Below, piece by piece: positions 1 through 7,034 of a stretch of DNA of 10,418 nt. The notes beneath the pieces were generated by a model. The model was not told the origin of the DNA. It searched no databases and saw only the letters and a program-made list of their open reading frames with translations. The DNA comes from Holophagales bacterium UBA5704 (GTDB lineage: Bacteria; Acidobacteriota; Thermoanaerobaculia; Multivoradales; UBA5704). The stretch spans positions 39,953-50,370 of the forward strand of contig DIHE01000126.1 of the NCBI GenBank assembly GCA_002420005.1, in the 5' to 3' direction. Position numbers and translations under genes: made by a program. The stretch's first letter is position 1; every line of letters starts with the position of its first letter.

Positions 1-1535
1 CTGAAGACCGCACTGAAGACCCACTCCTCGTGGCCGTTGAAAGTCTGGAGAGAGCGGCCGGTGGCAGCATCCCACAGCCGTACTGTCTTGTCCTCACCGG
101 CGGTGAGCAGGGTCCGCCCATTCTTACTGAAAGTGACACTGAAAACCGCGCCCCTGTGGCCACGAAGGGTTTGAATGAGGCGGCCCGTTCCCGCGTCCCT
201 CAAGCGTACCGACTCATCCCCTTCGTCAATGAGGGCCACTCGCCCTTCCGCAGTGAAGACCGAGCCCTTGTGATTGAGCAGGGTTTGGAGGAGACGGCCG
301 TTGTTTGTATCCCACAGCCGCGCCACGCTTCCACGACTGGCGGTGAGGATGGTTCGCCCGTCTGGACTGAATATCGCATTGTCAACCTGACCCTCGTGAC
401 CGGGAAGAGTCTTAAGAGGGCGGCCGGTCGCCACATCCCACAGCCGCGCCGTCTTGTCAGCGCCGGCGGTGAGCGCGGTTCGCCCGTCCGGGCTGAAGAT
501 CGCTTTGCGAACCGTGCCTTCATGGCCGCGGAAGGATTGGATGGGGCTGCCGATAGCTGCGTCCCACAGGCGCGCCGTCTTGTCGTCGCTAGCTGTTAGG
601 ACGGTTTGCCCGTCCGGACTGAACACCGCATTACCGACCATGCCCTCGTGGCCTCGAAGTACTTGGATGGGGCGACCGGTAGCCGTGTCCCACAGCCGCA
701 CCGTCCTGTCCTCATTGGCAGTGAGGACGATCCGCCCGTCCGGGCTGAAGACCGCACTGAAGATCCAGCCCTCGTGACCACGGAGAGTTTGCCGGAGGCG
801 ACCGGTGGCCGCATCCCACAGCTGTACCGTCTTGTCCTCATTGGCTGTGAGGACGGTTCGCCCGTCCGGACTGAAGGCCGCACCTAAGCACCAGTCCTTG
901 TCGCCTCGGAGGGATTGGATAAGGCGGCCAGTGCCTACGTTCCACAGCCGCACCGTCCTGTCCTGGCCAGTGGTGAGGGCGGTTTGCCCGTTAGGACTGA
1001 AGACCCCATTACCGACCTCGCCCCCGTGGCCACGAAGGGTCTTGAGAAGGCTGCCTGTGGCTGAGTCCCACAGCCGTGCCGTTTTGTCAGTGCTGGTGGT
1101 AAGGACAGTTCTTCCGTCCGGGCTGAAGGCAGCATATCCAACCGGACCCTCGTGGCCTCGGAAGATCTGAAGGAGGCGGCCAGTTCCCACCTCCCAAAGG
1201 CGAGCGGTCCTGTCTCTACTGGCCGTGAGAACGGTTTTCCCGGTGAAATCGAAGACGGCGCTGTTAATCGGGTCCTCGTGGCCGCGGAAGGCTTGGAGGA
1301 GATTGCCAGTCCCTACGTCCCATAGCCAGGCCGTTTTGCCGTCGCTGGTCGTGAGGACGGCTCGCCCGTCGGGTCTGAAGATCGCATGCCGAACTGGGCT
1401 CTCGTGCTTGCGGAGGGTTCGGATGGAGCGGCCGGAAGCCGCGTCCCACAACCGCGCCGTCCTGTCACTACTGGCAGTGAGGACGGTTTTGCCGTCCGGA
1501 CTGAAGACCGCGCGGCCGACCGAGCCCTCATGGCC
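1..1535 (-). repeat. Tandem 126-bp repeats encoding WD40 blades
   Basis: On the minus strand the GH-type dipeptide that opens each blade is encoded at 1530-1535, 1404-1409, 1278-1283, 1152-1157, 1026-1031, 900-905, 774-779, 648-653, 522-527, 396-401, 270-275, 156-161 and 30-35. Spacing is exactly 126 bp throughout except one 114-bp step (275 to 161). Neighbouring units share long stretches at DNA level, such as the segment encoding SPDGRTVLTA, but differ at many sites, so the array is old or diversifying rather than freshly duplicated. Most blades end in LWD, with LWE, LWN and LRD variants. Two units have lost the G or H (KH at 1404-1409, GD at 900-905) and the short one has NH. No frameshift occurs, so selection on the reading frame appears active. 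Confidence 0.9.
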
Positions 1536-3338
1536 ACGGAAGGTGCGAAGCAAGCCCTCAGATCGAACGTAAGACTGCCGAACTGCCACATCCGAGACGG
1601 GCAAGCCGGCCGTCTCGAACGAGTCAACGGCCAGAAGCTGAGCCCTGTCGGGTTCGGGTTCCAAGAGGAACGTCGCCTCATTGGCGAGCTGGCGCGCCAA
1701 GGACTCCTTTGCAGCCTCCTGCGCTTCCCCTGCGGCCTTCTGTGCCGATCTCGCGGATTCCTTCGCCTGAAGGTAGAAGACCACAGCGACCCCGAAAGCG
1801 ATCAGGGCTAGCGCCGCCGTGGCCAGGGCGGCCAGCGAGAGCCGGCGTGACCGCCTGGCATGCACCCGCGCCTGATCCAACTCGCGCGCCGCGGCGGCGT
1901 CGCTTTCGGCGATGAAGGTGAGCGTTTCCAGGAAGCCGATATCTCCTTCGGAGCCCAGGTAGCGAGCCGCCCACTCGATCTCTGGCTGCCGGCCGGCCCC
2001 TTCGTCGGCGTTTTCGATCCACCTGACCGCACGCGCGAGGTCCGCGCCGGTCAGCAGCTCTCCCCCTTGCTTGCGCAGGACCGCCCGGTCCCGCCACCTC
2101 AGCAGCTCAGTGGCTCGCTCTGCCTCATCGTCGGCCCACGTCCGCAGGCTTTCCCACTGGCGGATCAGCGCCTCATGGGAGATGTCGATCACGCTCTCGG
2201 GACCGAGAGGCTCGCCGTGGTGCAGGAAGTTGACGCCCTCGGCGGCAAAGGAACGCACCACCGGCTCCAGGTCTTGCCAGCCGCAGGCGGCAACGTCGGC
2301 GATCTGCCCGAGCCGTTGTGGGCGGCGGGTGCTGCGGGTGTCCGATCCGGTGCCTTCGCGGAGCGTGATGCAACGGAAGAGCGTCTCGGCCAGGGCCTGC
2401 TCTCGCGGGGACAGCTTCCCGAAGACGTCTTCGGCATGCGCGGACAGGGCGCCCTGCAGACCTCCCAGGTCTCCGAGACTGGCGGTGGTCAGAAGCGGAG
2501 GGGCATCGGCTCTGGCGGATTCGAGGATCCACATCCGCGCCAGGGCATGCTGCAACAGGGGGAGCTGGTCGAAGTCCCGGTCGAGGGAGTTGCTGAGCGC
2601 GGCGGCCAGCGCGGGGTCCACGTCGCCACCGAAGACCAGGGCCGGCCCGGTGATGGCGCGCTCGAGCTCCGCGCGGGTGAGCCGGGGGGTGAGGTACTGG
2701 GCGCGGTTGATCGCCTCCGGCAGCTCGAGGAAGCGCACGCAGTGACCCAGAAAATCCGTGCGCATGGTCAACGCGACGTAGATCTCGGCGTCCGGCACGG
2801 CCCGCGAGGCGAGGAGCAGTTGCACGAAGGCCTCGGCTTCCTCCGCTGCGGTGCCGCCGGCCTGGGCGTAGCGGAAGATCTCCTCGAACTGGTCGACCAG
2901 AACCAGGAGCTTGAAAGGGGGCGCCTCGGTCGCTCCGCGGCGGGCGTCGGCCACCAGGTGGGCGAGACCGAGGGGGCCGCGGCGGAGCTCGGCTTCGAGG
3001 CCGGGCAGGGAGGAGTCCACGTTTGGACCCAAGACACCGGAGCGCACCAGCTCCTCGGCCAGACGCCGAAAGGGCCGCTCGCCCGGTCGCAGGACGGCGA
3101 TCCGCCAGTCACTGGCACCGCCGAGCCAGCCGGCGGCGAGGCCGGGCAGCAGGCCGGCACGGACCAGGCTCGACTTGCCGGCGCCGGAGGGGCCGAGGAC
3201 GGCGAGAAAACGCTCACGCTGGAGGATTTCGAGCAGGCGGTCGGTGTGCGCCTCACGGCCGAAGAAGATCTCGGCCTCGTGCGGCTCGAACGGCCGCAGC
3301 CCCGGGTAGGGGGCCTTGACCTCCCGGCCGTCAAGCAT
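1..3338 (-). CDS. nSTAND1-type ATPase with transmembrane helix and C-terminal WD40 repeats (3' end outside window)
   Basis: Signal-transducing STAND ATPase, likely the sensor/switch for the TIR protein encoded just upstream. The frame is open for 1,112 codons and runs off the left edge. Residues 11-29 carry the nSTAND1 signature (PYPGLRPF, then FFGRE). Walker A is GPSGAGKSS at 49-57 (K55), Walker B is LLVLVDQFEE at 144-153 (D149), an RTDF sensor-like motif starts at R193, and the winged-helix motif SHEALIRQW is at 387-395. A basic stretch (RRSRR) precedes one hydrophobic helix at about 500-522, then an Ala/Glu-rich helical linker. WD40 blades begin with GH at 602 and recur every 42 residues to the window end: twelve full units and the start of a thirteenth. 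The ATG at 3336-3338 overlaps the TIR stop codon by 8 bp, implying translational coupling. Family knowledge: such ATPases couple repeat-domain sensing to an effector. The ligand is unknown. Fold calls are firm; an immune role is inferred. Confidence 0.9.
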   Translation of the reverse strand, partial: MLDGREVKAPYPGLRPFEPHEAEIFFGREAHTDRLLEILQRERFLAVLGPSGAGKSSLVRAGLLPGLAAGWLGGASDWRIAVLRPGERPFRRLAEELVRSGVLGPNVDSSLPGLEAELRRGPLGLAHLVADARRGATEAPPFKLLVLVDQFEEIFRYAQAGGTAAEEAEAFVQLLLASRAVPDAEIYVALTMRTDFLGHCVRFLELPEAINRAQYLTPRLTRAELERAITGPALVFGGDVDPALAAALSNSLDRDFDQLPLLQHALARMWILESARADAPPLLTTASLGDLGGLQGALSAHAEDVFGKLSPREQALAETLFRCITLREGTGSDTRSTRRPQRLGQIADVAACGWQDLEPVVRSFAAEGVNFLHHGEPLGPESVIDISHEALIRQWESLRTWADDEAERATELLRWRDRAVLRKQGGELLTGADLARAVRWIENADEGAGRQPEIEWAARYLGSEGDIGFLETLTFIAESDAAAARELDQARVHARRSRRLSLAALATAALALIAFGVAVVFYLQAKESARSAQKAAGEAQEAAKESLARQLANEATFLLEPEPDRAQLLAVDSFETAGLPVSDVAVRQSYVRSEGLLRTFRGHEGSVGRAVFSPDGKTVLTASSDRTARLWDAASGRSIRTLRKHESPVRHAIFRPDGRAVLTTSDGKTAWLWDVGTGNLLQAFRGHEDPINSAVFDFTGKTVLTASRDRTARLWEVGTGRLLQIFRGHEGPVGYAAFSPDGRTVLTTSTDKTARLWDSATGSLLKTLRGHGGEVGNGVFSPNGQTALTTGQDRTVRLWNVGTGRLIQSLRGDKDWCLGAAFSPDGRTVLTANEDKTVQLWDAATGRLRQTLRGHEGWIFSAVFSPDGRIVLTANEDRTVRLWDTATGRPIQVLRGHEGMVGNAVFSPDGQTVLTASDDKTARLWDAAIGSPIQSFRGHEGTVRKAIFSPDGRTALTAGADKTARLWDVATGRPLKTLPGHEGQVDNAIFSPDGRTILTASRGSVARLWDTNNGRLLQTLLNHKGSVFTAEGRVALIDEGDESVRLRDAGTGRLIQTLRGHRGAVFSVTFSKNGRTLLTAGEDKTVRLWDAATGRSLQTFNGHEEWVFSAVF

Positions 3339-4788
3339 GCGCGGCCCCCAACCGGAGAGTCTCGACGAAGTCGCCCAGAACCCGAGGCTCGAAGCCGGCG
3401 CGGCAGTCGAGGGTCAGGATGCCCGGGCCGCGCAGGTCAACGGGAGGCTTCTCCGGTGGCGGGCCGTCGAGCACCGCGGTGCGCAGCGGCCGGCGCAGCT
3501 CGGCGAGCGTGCGGCGGGCGAAGGCCCACTGCGAGTGCACCCACCCCGCGGGCGCTTGGCCGTAGACGAGCACCACGCCGTCGCACGCCTCGAGCTGCTC
3601 CTGTTGAGCGCGCCGGATCTGATCGGGTGCATCGTGCGGCGCGACGAGCGGGGGCAGGGCCGAGGTCGCGCCGAAGCCCGCGAGCGCGTCGAGCACGCGC
3701 CGGCCGAGATCGCGATCCACCGCCTCGGCGTTGACGTAGACGTGTGGCGCGGCACCAACCTGGGGCGCGCCGGGCAAGACGACGGGGGGCGTGGCCTTCG
3801 CGCGCTGGTCGCAAGCCCGGCGGATCTCCTGTTTGAATTCCTCGATCCCCTGGGCCAGGACGCTTCCGCCGGTCAGGAGCGCCCGGTAGTCGGCGCTCGT
3901 GACGCGGTCGAGGTCGACGTCCCGCGACCGCCAGCGGAGCACCCGGAGACCGCGGGCTCGCGCGGCTTCGTCGGCGGCCTCGGCCTGGAGGGCGACGAAG
4001 GAGCGCTCTCGCCAGGTGGGCCGGTGGCCTTCCTTCGGGCCGAGGAGCTGGACGCCGAGGATCGCCTGTTCGAGGCCGACTTGAAGATCGCGCAGGTAGG
4101 GCTCCCGGCCATCCCGCGGGAGGGGGGCGGCCGGCACGACGTCGAATCCCTGTTGGCGGAGCGTGGCGGCGACGCTTTCGTGCTCGTCGAGCAGATCCTC
4201 GGTCGGCTCGGCGAGCCAGACCTTCGCCCGGGGCTCCCGGGGTGGCTCCTCCGCATCCTCCAACTGGCGCGCGATCAGATGCGCCAGCTCGTTGAGATTG
4301 CGCCAGTAAGGGTTGTCCTCGTCAAGCTTGGGGACCGGAAAGCCCATCAGCCGCGGTGCCTTGTCCTCGAAGTCGCGGTGCCAGAAGCGGATCGGGATCA
4401 GCTCCTGGAGGGCCGGGGGCCAGCCGGCGCGGTCCAGGGGCTCGGTTTCGAGGACGAAGACATGGTCGCGGTGGTTTCGCTCGGTCTGCGCTTCGAGGAA
4501 CCGGACCAGCTCCCACTGGCACCAGCTTGACCTCCGGTAGCCGGGCGACATCAGAAGCAGCAGTGCCCGGCTGGCGCGGACGGTGGCGAGCAGCTCCGCG
4601 GTCACACCCTTGTTGCCCGCGAGCTGGTGATCCATGAAGATTCGCGCTTCGCGCACGCCGAGCTTGCGGCGAAGCACCTTGCGGAGCTCGTCGGCCAGCG
4701 TCGTCACCCAACCCTTCGTGGCCCCCGCCGGAGGCTCGTCGTCGGCATGGGCGTAGCTGACGAACACATCCCAGGGCGGAGCAGCCAT
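3331..4788 (-). CDS. TIR-domain protein with two additional degenerate TIR-like modules
   Basis: Probable effector of the module; active TIR domains of this kind cleave NAD+. The protein is 485 residues with no signal peptide or membrane helix. Module 1 (about 5-150) is a canonical TIR: beta-A DVFVSYAHADD (7-17), a central LLLLMSPGYR strand (76-85) and SSWCQWEL (87-94), where E93 matches the catalytic glutamate of TIR NADases. Module 2 (about 188-290) starts KVWLAEPTEDL and keeps the alternating fold, but S263 stands at the glutamate position. Module 3 (about 348-450) starts HVYVNAE, has CDGVVLVYG (402-410) and W416, with Q420 at the glutamate position. The last two look like pseudo-TIR scaffolds, perhaps for assembly. 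The ATG at 4786-4788 lacks a clear ribosome binding site but lies 9 nt after the stop of a 20-codon ORF, which could couple translation. It overlaps the downstream ATPase gene by 8 bp. TIR assignment is solid for module 1; modules 2 and 3 are my structural reading. Confidence 0.88.
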   Translation of the reverse strand: MAAPPWDVFVSYAHADDEPPAGATKGWVTTLADELRKVLRRKLGVREARIFMDHQLAGNKGVTAELLATVRASRALLLLMSPGYRRSSWCQWELVRFLEAQTERNHRDHVFVLETEPLDRAGWPPALQELIPIRFWHRDFEDKAPRLMGFPVPKLDEDNPYWRNLNELAHLIARQLEDAEEPPREPRAKVWLAEPTEDLLDEHESVAATLRQQGFDVVPAAPLPRDGREPYLRDLQVGLEQAILGVQLLGPKEGHRPTWRERSFVALQAEAADEAARARGLRVLRWRSRDVDLDRVTSADYRALLTGGSVLAQGIEEFKQEIRRACDQRAKATPPVVLPGAPQVGAAPHVYVNAEAVDRDLGRRVLDALAGFGATSALPPLVAPHDAPDQIRRAQQEQLEACDGVVLVYGQAPAGWVHSQWAFARRTLAELRRPLRTAVLDGPPPEKPPVDLRGPGILTLDCRAGFEPRVLGDFVETLRLGAAHA

Positions 4789-4797
4789 GGGGGATTG

Positions 4798-4860
4798 TTA
4801 CCGTGCGAGGGCCTGACGCACTCTCGCCAGCTCGCCGCGCAAGAGGTCTTTCGAAAGCAT
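4798..4860 (-). CDS. Possible 20-residue leader peptide upstream of the TIR gene
   Basis: A short ORF begins MLSKDLLRGEL, ends QALAR and stops with TAA 9 nt before the TIR start codon. The peptide is basic and would form one amphipathic helix. It begins about 3 nt after the transcription start predicted from the extended -10 box, so it would be read as a leaderless message. This could explain how the TIR gene, which has no visible ribosome binding site, is translated (re-initiation). I do not recognise the peptide. It could equally be chance, or the remnant of an N-terminal extension of the TIR protein cut off by a stop codon. Confidence 0.3.
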   Translation of the reverse strand: MLSKDLLRGELARVRQALAR

Positions 4861-4870
4861 GATGGAAAAA

Positions 4871-4879
4871 AGTATATCA
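4871..4879 (-). promoter_or_regulatory. Extended -10 promoter for the TIR/STAND operon
   Basis: Reading the minus strand, TG-A-TATACT (4879 down to 4871) matches the extended -10 form TGnTATAAT with one mismatch and is followed by a T-run. It sits in the only AT-rich patch of the intergenic region, in otherwise very GC-rich DNA. No -35 hexamer is visible at 17 nt (TCGCGC), which is tolerable for an extended -10 promoter. The predicted start is near 4863, giving a leader of about 75 nt to the TIR ATG. Confidence 0.45.
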
Positions 4880-4932
4880 GGCCCGACTGTGCCGCGCGAG
4901 AGCGAGGAATCAGAGTCTCCGGCACGAAGAGA

Positions 4933-5234
4933 CGCCACCGCGTCGCCGGGGAACGCCAAGTCGGAGCCGGTGTCCACCCACGAAGAGGTGACCTACGCCG
5001 CGGCGCAGGTCCCTCACGCCACGGCGTAGATGCGCGCTGCCGGGTCCAGAGGGGTTGCGCCGCGGCGTGGAAGACCTGCGCCAGGGCGCAAGAGACCTAC
5101 GCCGGGGCGCGGGTGGCACACGCCGGGGCGCAGGCCGGTCACGCCACGGCGTGGAGGAGCGCTGTGCGGAATGGATGACTTGCGCCGCGGCGCGGAGGAC
5201 CTGCGCCCCGGCGTCCAAGACCCACGCCGCGGCC
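4933..5234. repeat. Array of 21-bp units centred on the near-palindrome CGCC-NN-GGCG
   Basis: Ten clear cores start at 4996, 5017, 5058, 5079, 5100, 5121, 5142, 5183, 5204 and 5225. Steps are 21 bp except two of 41 bp, each spanning one degenerate 20-bp unit (near 5037 and 5162). Decayed copies at 4933 (CGCCACCGCG) and 4954 (CGCCAAGTCG) keep the 21-bp phase. Nine of the ten cores have intact CGCC and GGCG arms with a variable central dinucleotide; the tenth ends GGCC. A purine always precedes the core and a pyrimidine follows. The 11-nt linkers are alike (for example TGGAAGACCTG, CAAGAGACCTA). In one frame the units read as heptads like RRGVEDL, but the 20-bp units break that frame, so coding is doubtful. 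Confidence 0.85.
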
Positions 5235-5264
5235 CCGGTGTGACGGCGGGGGCCACGCTTCCGT

Positions 5265-7034
5265 ATGAACCTGGCGAGGAAATCGATAACATCCGCCCTC
5301 CAGGCAGGCTCCTCGCCGGACCCACGCCGCCAACTGACTGTGAACGACGATTCCATCTCCCTCCGCGACGCCCTGGCGCGTGCCGCGGTCCCGCTGGCCG
5401 CTTTCGCGGCGCTGGGGGCGCTGGCGGTGCGCGAGGTGGACCCGGTGGGGGCGGCGGAGACGGCTTTTCTGGCGGTGCTCGCCACGGCGGGGCTGCTGGC
5501 CGTCGCGTTCGTGGCCCGCCCACCGGCCTGGGAAGCCGGGATCGGCGCGGCTCTGGCCACTTTGCTCGTCTGGTCTCTGCCGTCGGGACCGGGCCGGGGC
5601 GCCACGGTGGTCCTGCTGGTGGCCGCGGCGCTGGGCGCGGCGGTGGCGCGGCGGCTCCCGTTGGCTCTGACGCTCCCGGTCGCCCTCCCTCTCGCGCTTG
5701 GGTTGCAGGTCCTGCTGCGCGGCGGCGAGCTGCTGTTCGCTCCCCAACTGAGCATCCGCTCGCTGGTGGCCCTGCTGGTGCTCCCGGCCGCCGGAGCGGT
5801 GGCGACCACGGTGCTCGCCCGGCGGCATGGTCCCCTGGCCCTGGTCGCCGCCGGGACCGCTCTGCTCCTCGCGCCGGGCTGGAACGTGGCGGCGACGCTC
5901 GGCCTGGTCGCCCTGGCGGCCGGGGACGTCCTCGCCCAGGCGGATCGCGGCCGGATCGTCAAGGGTCTGGCGCTCCTCGCCCTCCTCGTCCCGATCGCCT
6001 GGGACCCGCTGCCGGGGCTGGCGACGGCGGCGGCGGCGCTGGTTCTCGCCCGGCCGAAGGAGGGTCCGTTCGTCGCCCTCGCGGTGGCGGCGGGCCTCGC
6101 GGTCTTCGCCCTGCGCGATCCGGGCTGGCCCTCGACCGCCTGGCTCCCGTTCCTGCTTCTCCCCGCGTCCCTCCTGCCGGGACGCGACCGGTGGCTCCAA
6201 GCCCTCGCCGCGCTCGCCCTGGCTCTGACCGTCCCTCGTCTCCCGGACATCTCCGCAATGGCCGCCCCGCTCGCCCTCCTCGCTTTGGGAGGGGGCGCCC
6301 CTCTCCCGGCCGGGGGGAGAGCGGTGGGAGAGGGTTCGGGGGTGAGGTCCCTCTGGACCGCCGTCCTCCTCGGCGCCACCGGTCTCCTCGCCGCGTACCC
6401 CTGGCTGCGCGCCGATCCGCTGCGCGAGGCCCTGGGCCTGTTCGGTCTCGCCGGGACGCCGCTCTGCGCCCTGGTCGCCGTCGCCGCCGCCTTCATCCTG
6501 ACCGGCCTCGGGTGGATCGGGCTCCGCCGCGCGCCGGCGTTCCTGGCGGCCGGTGCGCTGTTCGCCGCCGCCTGGATGCAGATCCCCGCGGCGGGTAAGC
6601 CTCTGCTCCCGCCCGCTTCGACGGTGGCGCTCGATGCCACGCACCCGTCCTGGACCAGCCCCCTCGCCGCGCAGCCCGTGGGGACGCTCGTCGTCGAGTC
6701 CAGCCTGTCCAACGGCGCCGGTCTCGCCAACGGGACGCCGGTGGCGACGGTCCACCTGACGGCGCGCGACGGGCGGATCACCTCCTGGCCCCTGCTGGCG
6801 GGTGAGGACACCGGAGAGTGGGCGGCCCGCCGGCCGGACGTGGCGGCGGCGAGCGTTCTGGTGTCGCCGCCGGCCTGGATCTCCTGGGTGGCCGGCGACT
6901 TCTTCGGTCAGCGCTACCGCACCCGCCGGACGGTCGACGCGCCCGGCCCGTTCACCGGGGTCACCATCGCGCGCCATCCGGCGCTGCCTCCCGAGGTCCG
7001 TCTCGCGCTCCACGCGGTGGAGGTCCGGAAATGA
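5265..7034 (+). CDS. Polytopic membrane protein with C-terminal extracytoplasmic domain, glycan operon
   Basis: A 589-residue integral membrane protein of no family I can name. From about residue 37 to 440 it is a run of at least a dozen Ala/Leu/Val-rich membrane segments separated by short loops with basic ends (for example ARR, RRH). The last 145 residues (about 445-589) are soluble and beta-rich, with a GTPVATVHL strand (490-498), GEDTGEW (513-519) and a WISWVAGDFFG stretch (538-548), probably outside the membrane. Similar tails occur on membrane glycosyltransferases, so a role in handling lipid-linked sugars or a polysaccharide is plausible. The ATG at 5265 is the longest start and has no good ribosome binding site; GTG at 5340 (residue 26) is an alternative that removes a polar leader. 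The stop overlaps the next start as ATGA. Residues about 345-362 are encoded by a hairpin repeat inserted in frame. Confidence 0.75.
   Translation: MNLARKSITSALQAGSSPDPRRQLTVNDDSISLRDALARAAVPLAAFAALGALAVREVDPVGAAETAFLAVLATAGLLAVAFVARPPAWEAGIGAALATLLVWSLPSGPGRGATVVLLVAAALGAAVARRLPLALTLPVALPLALGLQVLLRGGELLFAPQLSIRSLVALLVLPAAGAVATTVLARRHGPLALVAAGTALLLAPGWNVAATLGLVALAAGDVLAQADRGRIVKGLALLALLVPIAWDPLPGLATAAAALVLARPKEGPFVALAVAAGLAVFALRDPGWPSTAWLPFLLLPASLLPGRDRWLQALAALALALTVPRLPDISAMAAPLALLALGGGAPLPAGGRAVGEGSGVRSLWTAVLLGATGLLAAYPWLRADPLREALGLFGLAGTPLCALVAVAAAFILTGLGWIGLRRAPAFLAAGALFAAAWMQIPAAGKPLLPPASTVALDATHPSWTSPLAAQPVGTLVVESSLSNGAGLANGTPVATVHLTARDGRITSWPLLAGEDTGEWAARRPDVAAASVLVSPPAWISWVAGDFFGQRYRTRRTVDAPGPFTGVTIARHPALPPEVRLALHAVEVRK
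6298..6348 (+). repeat. REP-like hairpin element inside the membrane-protein gene
   Basis: CCCTCTCCC at 6299-6307 pairs with GGGAGAGGG at 6326-6334 (9-bp stem, 18-nt loop), followed by TTCGGGGGTGAGG. A second, overlapping stem uses CTCTCCC (6301-6307) with GGGAGAG (6315-6321). The same arms and GGGGGTGAGG tail recur at 8647-8708 in the next gene. The insert encodes a Gly/Pro-rich loop between two membrane segments and does not break the frame. Hairpins with these arms and a GGGGTGAGG tail are a familiar dispersed repeat type in bacterial genomes. Confidence 0.7.
7019..7023 (+). promoter_or_regulatory. Ribosome binding site fixing the GT-C start
   Basis: GGAGG lies 7 nt before the ATG at 7031, inside the end of the upstream gene. 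It favours this start over an in-frame ATG at 6818, which would force a 71-residue overlap with the preceding gene in another frame. Confidence 0.75.

Larger units (their letters stand above)
4861..5264. other. Divergent intergenic region, about 400 bp
   Basis: This stretch separates the minus-strand TIR/STAND operon from the plus-strand glycan operon. It holds the minus-strand promoter patch at its left end and a phased 21-bp repeat array over most of the rest. I see no tRNA, rRNA, terminator or convincing gene. No plus-strand promoter with recognisable -35/-10 boxes is visible before the membrane-protein gene. The frames stay open across parts of the array because the unit length is a multiple of three and the GC content is extreme. 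Confidence 0.6.

Noticed and set aside
1..1535. Non-coding satellite or CRISPR-like array from the 126-bp periodicity
   Set aside because: The period is a codon multiple, the frame is open throughout, and each unit encodes a WD40 blade with GH and WD landmarks.
1860..3734. Long plus-strand open frame (624 codons) opposite the STAND gene
   Set aside because: It has no recognisable domain and is Arg/Pro/Gly-rich in its second half. The opposite strand encodes a clear nSTAND1 ATPase with ordered motifs. It is a by-product of high GC codon use.
3316..4530. Plus-strand open frame (404 codons) opposite the TIR gene
   Set aside because: The minus-strand frame holds canonical TIR motifs; the plus-strand frame lacks any domain pattern and follows third-position GC bias.
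4862..5029. Plus-strand 55-codon ORF starting MEKSISGP, crossing the promoter patch and the left end of the repeat array
   Set aside because: It has no ribosome binding site and a low-complexity, disorder-like product. Its reading frame is a by-product of the 21-bp units, and it starts inside the minus-strand promoter.
4933..5234. CRISPR array
   Set aside because: Units are only 21 bp with short similar linkers instead of unique spacers of 30 bp or more, and no cas gene is nearby.
5055..5243. Heptad-repeat protein encoded by the 21-bp array
   Set aside because: The heptads (RRGVEDL-like) stay in one frame only between the two 20-bp units. The frame shifts twice, and no start site with a ribosome binding site was found.
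4910..7013. Two minus-strand open frames of over 620 codons opposite the first membrane-protein gene
   Set aside because: Their products are extremely rich in Arg, Ala, Pro, Gly and Gln without folds, while the plus strand gives a coherent membrane protein joined to the operon by an ATGA overlap.
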